Assembly: GCA_026018925.1 (NCBI GenBank)
Contig: JAKSZU010000008.1
Span: 60,473,027-60,537,026 of the forward strand
Length of the DNA: 64,000 bases
Source: Tupaia tana
Taxonomy: Eukaryota; Chordata; Mammalia; Scandentia; Tupaiidae
Reading direction: 5' to 3'
The notes below the pieces were generated by a model. That model made no database searches. It was given only the letters and a program-made list of their open reading frames with translations, and was not told where the DNA came from. Both the position numbers and the translations under genes were made by a program. How positions within the stretch are numbered: position 1 is the stretch's first letter; each line of letters opens with the position of its first letter. Shown piece after piece: positions 1-11,003 of this stretch.

Positions 1-393
1 CAGGTAATAAGCCATATCTGTTACTCACTAACGTCTTACCTCTCTATTGTTCTCTTGCTGTCTTTCTCTATCTTCTTCTCTTCACCTCCCCCATTCCACA
101 CTGTCCTATTCTCGTTAAGTAACTTCACTGTTTTTATGTCCTCCAATTTTTCGCTCTCTACCATAGAGTGCGGATAGTCGGTATATATTGAGTGGATTCA
201 TACAATATCTTTCTTTCATAGCCTGGCTTACTTCACTCAGCAATAGATCCCTTTCATAGCCTGGCTTACTTCACTCAGCAATAGATCCTCCATATCTGAC
301 CACTTTCTATCAAATACCAGGGTCTTTTTATTTTTTATGACTGAGTAGTATTCCATAGAGTATATATACCACACTTTTCCAATCCATTCATCA
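1..393 (-). mobile_element. L1 LINE 3' end (antisense), ORF2 C-terminus and 3'UTR
   Basis: The minus strand across about 300-393 encodes the well-known end of L1 ORF2 (DEW...VWYIYSMEYYSVIKNKK). The matching plus-strand text is the typical antisense L1 string around TAGTATTCCATAGAG. Positions 1-150 match the L1 3'UTR seen again at 16330-16470 and 22430-22560, so one lineage-specific L1 family supplied all three. The copy is cut by the window start and 5'-truncated near 393. It holds a perfect 38 bp tandem duplication (213-250, 251-288). Not coding. Confidence 0.85.
213..288. repeat. 38 bp perfect tandem duplication inside the L1 3' end
   Basis: The 38 bases at 213-250 are repeated without change at 251-288. 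Other L1 copies in the window (15190-15245, 22640-22695) carry this segment once, so the doubling is private to this copy. Confidence 0.9.
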
Positions 394-649
394 AAAGATG
401 GAGGTTCTTCTGCTTCAATATCAATTATTGGAGTCAATGGAAAAGTTATGATGTATTTTTTTCTATGCAAAAATGTATCATGACTTTCCTCATGATCCAA
501 TAATACAGGGTCCTCCTAAATGATGAGAAAAGGTTAAAGCGAAATAAAGATTTCCTGGTCACATGTGTGAAGAGTTGGTAAAAAAAGACACCAGTTGGGG
601 GCTTCCTCAGAATGAGAGACCTAAAAAAGTAGATCAAAGAATGATAATC

Positions 650-911
650 GGGGGATCAGCAGTTAGCGTAATGGCTATGTCACTGAACTCCCATGTAGTC
701 TACCGCAGTTCGAGTACCAGACCTGGTGGCTTAAGCTCACGCCGAGCACGTGTGCATGCGTGCCCAAGATCCTGAGAGGAGAATGGAGGAGAAGGGATTA
801 CGGCATGGCCATCCCCCCTGGGGGGTGATTTCTCGCCTTCTATCTCTCTGTCTCTCTCTATCTTTCTGGTGAGCGCACGTGCCCTATAGCAAAAACCTCT
901 CCAAAAAAAAA
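650..911 (+). mobile_element. tRNA-derived SINE, young full-length form
   Basis: First copy of the main SINE family. Its parts in order are: a tRNA-like head with A box (TTAGCGTAATGG) and B box (GTTCGAGTACC here, GTTCGAGTCCC in better copies); a GTG/CAC-rich middle; AAGATCC(C/T)GAGAGGAGAATGG; a CCCCCCTGGGGGG palindrome; a CT-rich tract; CCCTATAGCAAAAACCTCTCC; and poly-A. Such elements are transcribed by Pol III and mobilised by L1 machinery. TSD: AGAATGATAATC (638-649) against AGAAAGATAATC (911-922). Confidence 0.9.
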
Positions 912-1039
912 GAAAGATAATCAGGACTCTATGAGGTCATTTCTGTTCAGTATTACATTTAAAAAAAAAGTAGTTTGATGTTTTTGAAATCATAAACAAT
1001 TCCAATATTTCCTTGTCTTCTCAGAAACACCAAAAGGTT

Positions 1040-1180
1040 GGAGTGACATTATACACAAAGAGTTTTCAAAAAGTGTCTTCACAAAGTTCATAGAAAACGA
1101 ATATTACAAAAAACTATGCATAAATTTCATATTTTTTGTACAGAATAAAGCTTCACTTTAATTTCATTTTTAAAGTTACC
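1040..1180. mobile_element. Degenerate copy of a short palindromic DNA transposon (MITE-like)
   Basis: The text around AAAAAGTGTCTTCACAAAGTTCATAGAAAA and the following AAAAACTATGCATAAATTTCA resembles the element at 31518-31636, which has clear terminal inverted repeats. Only one terminal repeat is recognisable here, so the copy is decayed or truncated. Assignment rests on that internal comparison. Confidence 0.4.
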
Positions 1181-1400
1181 ACATATTTCTAATTTACAGA
1201 TAAAGTTATAAACAAATAAATGTTCTCTATTTCTGTGAATCGAACATTATCTATAGAAATGTTGGAACCTCTCCCAAACTTCTCTTTGTCCAGTTTTAAC
1301 TCCCAATCCACAGCTGCTTGTAGCCACAGAGTAAGCCACTTCCAGTTCCTCTACTCTCTGCTTATGTCTTTTACCTTCATTCTTTCTTCCTTCATTCTTG
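1181..1400. other. Unassigned sequence
   Basis: AT-rich spacer between repeats. No gene, RNA or repeat recognised. Confidence 0.4.
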
Positions 1401-1625
1401 TTTTTGTTTTAAATAAAGAGTACTCAACAGAGACAGGGAGAGCTAGAAAACAAAACCCAATGGGGCGTAGTCACTCCACAATCCCTTCTCCTCCATTTGT
1501 CCATCCTGTTGGAGGGTTTAGGGCAGGCACCCACAGGTGCCCAGCATGTTTTTCAAGCCAGTGGGACCAGAACTCTAAATGCAATGGGCCATATGGGTCT
1601 CGTTTCCCTTAAACACTAGGCTATG
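1401..1625 (-). mobile_element. Old tRNA-type SINE relative (antisense)
   Basis: Shows in antisense the same order of blocks as other old copies: a purine-rich GAGACAGGGAGAG start, ACAATCCCTTCTCCTCC, CAGGCACC, then a decayed tRNA head ending TTAAACACTAGG. Most like the copy at 60963-61234 (shared TTTTTCAAGCCA). Strongly diverged, no TSD seen. Confidence 0.55.
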
Positions 1626-2358
1626 GGGACAGTCTCATTCTTGCTTCTTTGAATCAGGACAAGTACCTCTTATAAATTTTGAGGCAAATTCCCTCTCCTG
1701 ATTTTTCCCAAGCATATTGCTTTCTGTTATTGTCCCAACTCTTTGGCACAAAAATCCAAGACCTAATAGGAAAGTCAGAAATCTCTTAGGAGCCGGGAAC
1801 ACAAATCTGTGAGTACTCACACCTCATACATTACCATTTTTTATTCTCAAAAATTCACAGCTCAGGACTGTGGAAAACTCTATGAGATAAATGACCTGGT
1901 TTCTTTAAAACGTAAGTTACAAGAGGAGAAGTGGAAAAAGACCAAGAGAAAGGGAGAACTTACCAGTGAAGAAACAATAAAGAAGCAAATGAATTGCTCA
2001 TAATGCACAGATCTAATCTGGATTTTCATTCCATGCCTCTTCCCCCCCGCCCCCGGAAAAAAAAAAAAAAAAAACCACAAACATTTATTACATGTATTAC
2101 TTGTACAAGACAAGTAAAAATTAGAACACTGCCTGGATATTTGATACTACTAAAAAAATTGTTAATCTTTATTTGTGGTTATGGTATTATGGTTATGTTT
2201 TTTAGTTGCTCACTTTCACTCTCACTGTGTATATCTCTCTCTCTCTTTCTGGTGAGTGGATGCACCTATAGAAAAAAATGTTATTGTTTTTCAGAAATAT
2301 TTACTAAAGCACAGATGAAATTATGCGATCAGACACGTGCTTAAAAATAATATGGGTG
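1626..2358. other. Unassigned sequence with a poly-C/poly-A tract
   Basis: Contains a C-rich then A-rich run at about 2041-2073 and a CT-rich stretch at 2213-2250. Small reading frames here have no recognisable product. Confidence 0.4.
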
Positions 2359-2600
2359 GGGGTCAGTGCCCTGGCACTACAATAATGAGCTACTCAAAAA
2401 AAGTCAAATCCCACATGGTCACCAAGGTTCAAATCCCTGGCCTGATCAGCCTGAAGCACTCTGTGCATACACACACAGCCCAAAAGCTGATGGACTGGAG
2501 AAAGATTGGTGCATGACCCAACACCATAAAGGGTTTTTTCTCCCTCTCTCTCTCTTACTCTCACATGTGCATGCATGTACTCTATAATGAAAAAAAAAAA
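2359..2600 (+). mobile_element. Old SINE, diverged tRNA-type
   Basis: A head-like start GTCAGTGCCCTGGCACTAC, ATCCCACATGG, a GGTTCAAATCC B-box-like site, a CT-rich tract and an A-tail at 2588-2600. Much diverged from the young family but with the same layout. Confidence 0.6.
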
Positions 2601-3594
2601 TAGTATGTGAGGGATATAAGTGGCTGCAGATTGATTGCTCATTATTGAAGCTGATAAATGGGTTCATAAAAGTTCATCACTTTCATCCTTTTTAGTTTGT
2701 GGTTGAGTATTTCTATAATAAAAGATAGATAATAGTTAGGTCAGTAGATAGGAAGACTGATGACAGATGGAAGGAAAAAAGAAAAAGAAAGGTGACTTGG
2801 TAAGGGCTGTTTGACTAGGCCTTAAAAGAATCATCGTAGACTCTAGTTTCTGTTCTGAGTGTCAACAGCAACATGTACATTAATGATCTACCTGTATAAT
2901 TCCTCACAGAGATTAGAACCTACATTTCAGGCCTGACTCGTGGTACTTGCAAAAAGTCTGAAGGGTACCATAACCTTTCCAGATTTGTCCAATTCCTAAC
3001 TGTTTGCTTATTACATTTACACACACAAAAAAAAATGCCCTGACTACGTCTTTAATGACACATTGGCTTGAAATGGGATGGTGAAACGAGGCAGAATCTT
3101 TACATAAATATATGACAGTTTTCTTTTAGCCATGAGTGCTATAAACTGTGAGTAAAAGGAGTTTTTTAAACCTGCCTTTCTTTCTTCCATAATGTGTATA
3201 TTCAAATTTTTATCTCTTCTCCATAGTAAGTATGATTCATGTAAGGAAAGGAGGCCATAGGCCAAATTATATTTAAATATCTCATTTGACATGTCTCAGA
3301 AAATGTAAAATTACTTTTTCATTCATTATGACTCACTCTTTTGTGAAAGACCTTAAGTTCAGATTCTAAAATCCTCAAAATATTCACTCAGATTTATTAA
3401 TCTATATTTGTTAACCTCACTTCTAATTGCTCTGATGCAAGCTTCTCTCCATAACTCATTTTCATTTATAAAATACCAATTTCTAATTCTCTAGAACTGA
3501 TTGTGGATTTCAGTCATGGAATTTTAAATAACAAAACAGGTATTTTTTTTTTTTTAACTTAGAATTCCCCTGTGCAAATTTCTCCACCCGAAAA
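2601..3594. other. Unassigned single-copy-looking DNA
   Basis: AT-rich interval with no recognised repeat or gene. Open frames are short and without familiar motifs. Confidence 0.4.
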
Positions 3595-3608
3595 GAAATA
3601 TAATTCCT

Positions 3609-3879
3609 GGGACCAGCAGTTAGCATAATGGCTATGTCACTGGATTCCCATGTAGTCAACCGTGGTTCGAGTCCCAGACCTAGTGGCTTAAATCTCACGC
3701 CAGGCATGTGAGCATGCGTGCCCATGATCCCGAGAGGAGAATGGAGGAGAAGGGATTGCAGCATGGCCATCCATCCCCCTTGGGGGGTGATTTCTCACTT
3801 TCTGTCTCTCTGTCTCTCTCTGTCTCTGGTGAGTGCACATGCCCTGTAGCAAAAACCTCTCCAAAAAAAAAAAAAAAAA
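3609..3879 (+). mobile_element. tRNA-derived SINE, young full-length form
   Basis: Complete copy with A box, B box (GTTCGAGTCCC), palindrome and 17 bp A-tail. A perfect 14 bp TSD, GAAATATAATTCCT, lies at 3595-3608 and 3880-3893, marking a recent L1-type insertion. Confidence 0.95.
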
Positions 3880-3893
3880 GAAATATAATTCCT

Positions 3894-4540
3894 TACTTAT
3901 TCAGCTTTGTTGTCCTTTAGAACTTGTTAGAAGAGTAGCCTGCAGGGTAACAAGAATAGATAGAAAGTGTATTATCTCAACTCCTACAACATTAATGGAT
4001 TCCTGGGAAAAAAACTAACATATTCTATTGTACAATATGTTGGGGGAACCAGACCAAGGATTAAAAACAACAGCGGGATCTTATGTAAAGGACACTTGTC
4101 TTTTCCTTCCATGTTTAACATCTGAACCTGTTTTTCTATGTTGGGGAAATTCTCTGAACATGAATTTTGGTAGGAAGCTGACTTCATCTTCCACTGTAAA
4201 AGTGAAAAAGGCCAGTTCATTGTTTTACAGGCCGCTGAGACAGGTGCTATGCAGATGTGCGATCCAGACTCAGTCAATCAAATGTACCTGCTATGAATTT
4301 GGAATCTGGAGCTAATGGCATAAAGAAGCAGGAACACTGGGGAATTATTTATGTTGTGTAGAAGCAGCAGCAGCAGCAGTATCATTCTGTATCCAGAGGT
4401 AGGATTGGCAGTGTCGCCATGGTGACAACCAGTGGCTAGTGCCTGTGACAGTGTGGGTGCAGGCTGCAGCATTCATGTCTGAGGACTGCTTTTCAGAACT
4501 AGTTTCCTTTTTTGATTCTGACTGTACAATCACCTTTTAT
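3894..4540. other. Unassigned sequence with a short (AGC)n run
   Basis: No gene found. Overlapping frames on both strands near 3984-4315 have no recognisable product. An AGC microsatellite of about six units lies at 4362-4380. Confidence 0.4.
4362..4380. repeat. (AGC)n microsatellite
   Basis: About six AGC units read directly. Confidence 0.8.
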
Positions 4541-4548
4541 ATTTACTC

Positions 4549-4799
4549 ATTTTTTTTTTTTTTACTTTTTAAAAATGTTTATTTCTTCTGAATGAGAGAG
4601 AGTAAGAAAGAGAGAGACAGGCAGACAGGCAGGCACCTCCAACAAAGTCTTCATACCAGTATCTACCCCCAGCCTCTGCTACTAGCCTGGCCATACAGGT
4701 GCACTTAGCATGCACAGGGAGACCTCAGGATGTATATTTGGGATCTTCCTGTGTGGGTCCAGCATCACAAAGCATTGATGTGCCACCACAGCTGGCCCT
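4549..4799 (-). mobile_element. Old SINE (antisense) with poly-T start
   Basis: Begins with a T-run (A-tail in antisense), then a GAGAGAGAGTAAG purine tract, CAGGCAGGCACC, and ends ACAGCTGGCCCTA (decayed head). Imperfect flanking repeats TATATTTACTCATTTT (about 4538) and TATATGTACCTATTTT (4799) look like a worn TSD. Confidence 0.6.
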
Positions 4800-4814
4800 A
4801 TATGTACCTATTTT

Positions 4815-5018
4815 CTGACTAGTTCCTTGTCTCTGCCAAAATTCAAGTTATCCAGTATCTTCTCAATAACTATTTCTCATATTATTTCAGCAAAAGTCAG
4901 CTTTTGCCTCTGGAAAGGAAGATTATTGACTTTGCCAAAAATGGTACCAAAAGTGTCTGTAGCACAGAATCACCAGAAAATCTAGGAGGTAGCTAACATT
5001 CATTCACTCTTAAGGATC
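4815..5018. other. Unassigned spacer
   Basis: Nothing recognised. Confidence 0.35.
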
Positions 5019-5036
5019 AGAAAGTAGGTCTTCATG

Positions 5037-5306
5037 GGAATCAGCAGTTAGCGTAATGGCTATGTCGCTGGACTCCCATGTAGTCGACCGCGGTTCGCGT
5101 CTCGGACCCGGTGGCTTACAACTCACGCCGGGCGCGTGTGCGTGCGTGCCCAAGATCCCGAGAGGAGAATGGAGGAGAAGGGATTGCGGCGTGACCATCC
5201 CCCCTGGGGGGTGATTTCTCGCTTTCTGTCTCTATGTCTCTCTCTGTCTGTCTGGCGAGCGCACGCGCCCTATAGCGAAAAAACCTCTCCAAAAAAAAAA
5301 AAAAAA
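5037..5306 (+). mobile_element. tRNA-derived SINE, young form, GTTCGCG subfamily
   Basis: Full-length copy with B box GGTTCGCGTCTCGG and CTTACAACTCACGCC, features of the second subfamily. An 18 bp TSD, AGAAAGTAGGTCTTCATG, flanks it at 5019-5036 and 5307-5324 without mismatch, and CpG sites are well kept, so this is among the youngest insertions here. Confidence 0.95.
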
Positions 5307-5469
5307 AGAAAGTAGGTCTTCATGACAACATAGCTAACAAAATTATCACATGAGTTCTCTTGGAATAAAATACCCACCAAAGGCAAGATTTTAAAGGTTT
5401 GTGCTGCCAATGGTATATGAAGGACATGAGATACTAAAGGACTATAGGGCAAGGTGGGATGAGTTTTTT

Positions 5470-5755
5470 TGTTGTTGTTTTTAGAAAGACAGATGTTTGC
5501 TATAAGGGTTCATGTGCTCACCAGAGACACGGAAAAAGACAGAAAGAGAAAGTGAGAAATCACCAGCCAGGGAGGATGGCTATCACACAACCCCTTTTCC
5601 TTATTCTTTCAGGATTAGGGGCATGCTTGCATACACACTTGTATGCAAGCATACACACTTGACATTGAGTTTCAAGTTGCCAGATCTGGGACTTGAACCA
5701 TAGTTGACCACGTGGGAACCCAGTAAATCAACCACCATACCACTTGCTGGCCTCA
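5470..5755 (-). mobile_element. Older tRNA-SINE (antisense) holding a perfect palindrome
   Basis: Antisense tail, CT tract (as GA) and head ending CACTTGCTGGCC. TSD GGGATGAGTTTTT (5457-5469) against GGGATGAGGTTTTT (from 5758). The middle carries a 12 bp perfect inverted repeat (5623-5634/5641-5652) absent from other copies. Confidence 0.8.
5623..5652. repeat. Perfect 12 bp inverted repeat, 6 nt loop
   Basis: ATGCTTGCATAC and GTATGCAAGCAT are exact reverse complements around ACACTT. The adjacent GCATACACACTTG is also directly repeated (5629, 5649). Confidence 0.9.
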
Positions 5756-5771
5756 AGGGATGAGGTTTTTA

Positions 5772-8700
5772 ATAGCACTTGTCATCTGAACAAAATAAAT
5801 GGAACACTCAAACTCCAGGTTCCTGTCTCAATCCACGGACCCTTGTGTTTAGCCTGAGTATAACACCTCTTCTTCCACCCACAGTTACGTGGTTTAAAAA
5901 TCATCTTAAACCATGGTATCAGCTGGGAGTGAAGCACAACAGTTATACCCAACCAAGGGTAACTTGCTAAGTAGTGAACAGAGAAAGTCTTGTCAGTAGG
6001 CCAAACCTTGGGCATTAGATGCCACTATTCTCTGTCTAAAAGGAGAGGTGGTCTCAAGTCAAGATTTGTACCCAATTTGTGAAGAGCTAATGACTTGACT
6101 CGACTATCAAGAACTTGGAAGTCTGGGAGGGGACAGCCTGTATGACATACAAGTCTGGGGGAAAGTTATGGATATCCAGCATTTGAGATTGGGTGTTTGT
6201 CATTCAAATTCTTAACATAATACTCCCAACCTGGAAAAGGTGTTTATAGTTAGGAGGAAAGATTGTTACTCTGGATCTTCCCCAAGTTGTCCCAGTGTTT
6301 GTTCAGTGTTCATGCACAAAGTGACTAGAATAGCTGTACCTATTATACATTGTTGTGTAACAAACCGTTCCAAAATTTAGTGGCTTAAAACTAAGGATTG
6401 GGGAATACCTGAGAAAATCATAACACGTACATTTGCTATGGTATTTCAAGGTCCTGTATAGAAAGTTTCCAAGTTCAATGTGAGCTCAGCTATAGGCATG
6501 ATATTATAATTTTTGAAAGGGGCCTCTTCCCTTAGTCTCCCAGTCATTCATTATTGATTTCTTCTAATTTCACAGTTTGAGTAGTACTTCTATTAGTTGC
6601 CCATTTATTTTGCTTCTAAGGACAACCATGTTCCGTTAACTATTTCTACCAAGTCCTCTGCCTTGGTCTATGAAGTTGGAGGGATGTGAACCCCAAGTGG
6701 GAGCTATGGTGGATTGAGAAAAGACAGAAAGACAGACATAAAAGTGGGGATCAGGCAGAACAGGGATCTCTAATGGAGGTCACTGCAGCTGCTAGCCATT
6801 CTGTGCTCATTCTTTCATAGGGGAGGTAAAGCCACATACTTTCTGTATTGACTGTATCTCTGAAGCGATTAACCACTTTTTACCTTATATATCATGGAAA
6901 TTCTGGCATTTGTTCCACATGTATGGCCCATGATTATTCTTACCATTTCTCTAAATCCTTGCCAGGGTGTTAAATCATATATCCCAGGAGAGAGATCCCA
7001 AATAAACTCTCCCTTATCTAACCTTTATTTCTTGCCTGACCTTATCAAGCACCCTCAAAGTCCAGGATGATGCATATTTCTCCAACTCATCAGGGTACGT
7101 ATTTGTAAGTCCTACAGCAATTTGCAGGGATAGTCCCTCCCCTTTATAATCAGACCTGCCTGCGTCTAGCTGAGATTACATTAGATCTCAAACTTAGTTA
7201 TAATCTGTCAAACTAGTGAACTGAAAGGAGTTGAGAAAATCCTGGGGAAATGGGTGAATACATATTATCATTGGCAGAGGCCTCTATATCATTTTCAAGT
7301 GAGAGGAGACAGACTAGTCTTTTTTAAGGAAGATTAACTCCTTTCTGACGGCCCAGAGGACTCAAGGAGATCTGGGCATTCAAGATTTTTAAGGCATCAA
7401 CCCTAGCCCATGAGCCCTGATCTTAGCCTAGTAGACCTGCCTTCAAGGATGTAGACCTTCTTTAGAGCTCAACTACTTTTCAGTCTTGGGCCTGATCCTC
7501 AGTTTCTCTGCCCTTCTGTTGTAAGAGATAAAGGTCTATTATACTACAGTATAGAGTATCTGACTTTTAAACCTAGCTTCTAAATGAAAGTTTATAATTC
7601 TCAGCTTATTATTTTTTCTAGCTTTTCGATTAAACTTAACGAGAGACACCCAACTTTATTTTTTCACAGTTACCATTTCTCCATATTTCTCAAATACCAG
7701 ACACATTATTGCAGCTGGTAAATACTACCTCCCTGCCACCCCTGTTCTCCAAATTTTAAGACTTAATGATTGTACTGTGATTTCTTGCCTGGGCTCTCTC
7801 TGCTCTACCCATCCTCCAGTGATGGCGTCTTCACTGCGTACCAAGGTGCTATGTGATCCAGGTTCAAATCTTACCTTGGGTTTCCTCTCTTGGGTCACTA
7901 TTACCACCACTCCCACAGATTGGGCTCCCAGGAAGTAAATTCTGAGAATGAGATTAACATGCAGGACGTTTAATAGGAAATGTTCTTTGAGTCAATATCT
8001 GTGGAGGGAAAGAGGCAGAAAGAAAGCAAATTGAACAGGGGAAATAGTGGACCAGCAACGCAACCTCAGCTAAAACCTCAGTCAATCCTGTAAGAAGTTC
8101 TAAAGATGAAATAACCCTTCAGAGTTTTTCCAAGTCAGGAAAAGGACCTGGGTCACCACTCAGGTTGGTCGAGAGGCTCTTTTTCATCTGAGGCCATCTC
8201 AAGAGGGATTGGCAGCAAAGAGTCAATGAGCCAATGGTCATTCATACTTAACAGTAATTCATATAAAGTTGGGCAATACAACAGCTAGATGAATAAGTCC
8301 CTCCTTTCATATTCTGTACAGTACATCAAAATATCCACCATAAGGTATCTGCTTCAGAGTGGGAACAGAAAGGGGTAAGATGAAGCCATTTAATCTCTTA
8401 GGCACCTCTATTACTACCATAATAATAATAAAAAAAATTATAGAAAACTAGAGGAACTCCACATGATTGGACTATTTCAAAAGAATTTCAACTACCTTTA
8501 TGTGAGATTACAGATGAGGTTATTTATTCAGCTATTGACAAGGTCTGCTGTGCAAAGGTATTTTTGCAGAGGAAGTACATAGAAGGGGCATTTATCCTAG
8601 TCTTAGTGTAACCATAGGAGACTTCACACTCTGGATGTAGACAGTAGGTAGAAAGTAGAGGAGGGCATTTGGGACACATAGAGTAGAGAAGGCCAGCGCA

Positions 8701-10035
8701 AAGGAACATGTCATGTTCAGTGGAGTGCAAAGGAGTTTTCTTTGTGCTTATGGGAAATAAAGACGGGGAGGGTCAAAACTACAAATGTATTTCCTTTACA
8801 CCATGACAAATCAATCAGGAAGTATTAAGAACCTACATCACTTAAGTTGCTGCATATCTTTGTGAATAATAACAGTAATCAACATAGAACAACAGCATCT
8901 CAAGGAAGACATTTTTAGTCGACTTTGGAGTTGTTTGCTGGTACATTTTCAATCATAACTTTAAATCATTCATAATTACCTTTTGCTCTATTATTTTATC
9001 ATGTTCAATATCTGACCCCTAAAAAACCTCAGCTAAGAGGAAAAGAAGGGCTATATTGTTTCATGTGCGCTTGACCCTGATTGTGGTTCCAGTAGCCCTT
9101 TGTCTCTCCTTGACTTGTGCTACTGTCCTCAGGCCATTAGTTCTTTTACTTTGTATATTGTCTTTTCACAGCTTGGAGCAGAATGTTGACTTCTCCCTTA
9201 TTAATCATGCTATTGCTAGCTAATGTGTCTGCTCGAATTCACAGGAGTGCTCAAGCTGGTTACAGTGGTGACGCAATGGCTTTCTGTGGATAATTTCAGG
9301 CTCCCTGGGAAGGCGTTGCATGACCTTACATGCCATCTGCCGAGCCATCTGTATCTTACTCTTGATCCTAAATAAAACCAATAGTCCCTGGTAACACTAT
9401 ATGTGCTATTCATCCAACAAATATTTATTGAGTGTCTACTATGTAAAAGACAATCTACAACCCTGTAAGGGTAAAAAAGTTTCATGGAGAAGAGGATCAT
9501 GATAGCAACTAACTAATACAGTTCATACATGATATACAGATGAATGTTTATAAAGATTTTCTTCATGTTAAAGTGTGTACATGAAAATATACATTTCATT
9601 CATTCTTTCAAATATCAAAAAAGGTAAAAAAAAATACACACATACAAATACACACATATACACTGAAGAATCGAAGGTAGTGATATGGCATTTTAAATTG
9701 TCTTTAGTCAGGTAATTATACTGGCCATAAAATGAATGGGGTGGCACTGCTTTCAGCTTGTGAAGCATTATCTATTACTCATCCTTGAGTGAGCAGACAC
9801 CCAGGGAGAAAAAGATAGATGGGCTAGGTAGGGGACGGCGGGTGAGAATCTTAAAGAGAAGCAATTGTCCTTGTTACAGTTGCAGTCATTGGTATTACAT
9901 GATCTCTCAATTCCCAAATGTTTGGCTATATTTATACTGGAAATAAGTACTTGGCACTATGTAAAAATGGGAAGAATGCTCCTGATGCCCCCTTTACTAT
10001 GCTAATTTTGTTTTCAGCTGTAATATTAATACAAT
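5772..10035. other. Long interval without a recognised gene; probable ancient repeat debris
   Basis: No coding frame, RNA or young SINE. The string near 6340-6400 (TGTTGTGTAACAAACCGTTCC then GTGGCTTAAAACTA) and the 7915-8400 stretch read like ancient mammalian interspersed repeats, but I cannot name the families. A fragment at 9415-9450 (TATTTATTGAGTGTCTACTATG) looks MIR-like. Positions 9045-9370 are repeat-poor and balanced in composition (see findings). The rest I cannot assign. Confidence 0.4.
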
Positions 10036-10190
10036 CTTTCATTTATAGAACACTTACTGTGCTTCAGAGACTGGGCCATATTATAGAAGTAATCTCATTT
10101 AACCCTTCACAGGAAGTCTTTGAAATAGCTATTAGTATCTCCATGCACATGAGTAAACTGAGGCTCAGAGAGATTTAATAATACAACAGT
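10036..10190 (-). mobile_element. MIR (antisense)
   Basis: Reads as the reverse complement of the MIR core and 3' part: ATAGAACACTTACTGTGC, ATCTCATTTAACCCTTCACAGG and GAGTAAACTGAGGCTCAGAG. MIRs are tRNA-derived CORE-SINEs common to all mammals. No TSD is visible at this age. Confidence 0.85.
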
Positions 10191-11003
10191 TAGGAACTCA
10201 GCAGGAAACCAATGACATGTTAAAAAGGGACAGTTTTCAAAAGTAGAAATAGAAATAAAGGAATCTATTAGGAATAGCAAAGTATATGGAAAGGCCATAT
10301 AGTAATGTCAATTGGACATTATACTATTAATACAACCTCAGAAAACACCAACACACTTTGGCCCACCCAAAGAGAGAGGGGGAGAGATATGTTACTGTAC
10401 TCCCATGAAGGCTTGAGGGGAGAGAGGACACCCTAAGGAAGTTGAGACCATGGAGGAATACAACCACTGGCAGAGCCATAGGCAACAACAACAAAAATCT
10501 ACTGGGATACTCCTACCACCCTCCAACCTCCTGCAGATGATTCCTACTAATCAAATCAACCCAGTGACAGAGGGAAGGGAGCCTACATGTGCTCAGAAAG
10601 TTCAGCATAGATGGGGGAAGAAGGAGGACACATGAACAGAAAAATAACCAGCAAATAACTTGACCAAATTCATAGTTAGTAAGAGGCAGTGTCAGTAGAT
10701 TTTGTGTAAACTGTTCTCTTCTACTTCAAGATCATGTGGTTTTCAATGTGACAGGTCATTTTCCCATAAAGCATACTAATATCTATTTCAGAATCATGCT
10801 ATAAAACCAAGATATAGTTTTGTTTTGAATGCTATCCTTTATATAATAAAAATATCTTGTTTATAAAAAATAATTTCTACCAGTCAGAGCTATTCAAAGA
10901 TTACCTTAATAGTACTAAAACCCTTTAGTAAAGCTATTCAAACCTGTTAGCCTTTAGTAAATAGTTTATGAATTACTGTATGAATGAAGGACCATTTGAT
11001 ATT
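10191..11003. other. Unassigned sequence
   Basis: No gene or repeat recognised. The small frame at 10450-10635 lacks any familiar motif. Confidence 0.4.

Noticed and set aside
650-911. tRNA gene (head of each SINE looks like a tRNA)
   Set aside because: The head does not fold into a full cloverleaf with paired acceptor stem, and it is always followed by the same SINE body and poly-A. It is a promoter relic, not a tRNA gene.
4028-4315. 95-codon plus-strand frame with an overlapping 97-codon minus-strand frame
   Set aside because: Mirror frames in unassigned DNA, no recognisable product, no splice or promoter context.
5470-5755. CRISPR-like spaced repeats formed by SINE copies
   Set aside because: Spacing is irregular, orientation mixed and units are 260 bp retroelements with TSDs in a mammalian genome.
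6330-6400. Named ancient repeat (GTGGCTTAAAACTA type), also at 32330-32480
   Set aside because: Resembles a widespread mammalian repeat, but I could not decide between families; naming it would be a guess.
7915-8400. Internal fragment of an ERV-L/MaLR element
   Set aside because: The text felt familiar, but I could not identify any diagnostic part, so I left it as unassigned old repeat debris.
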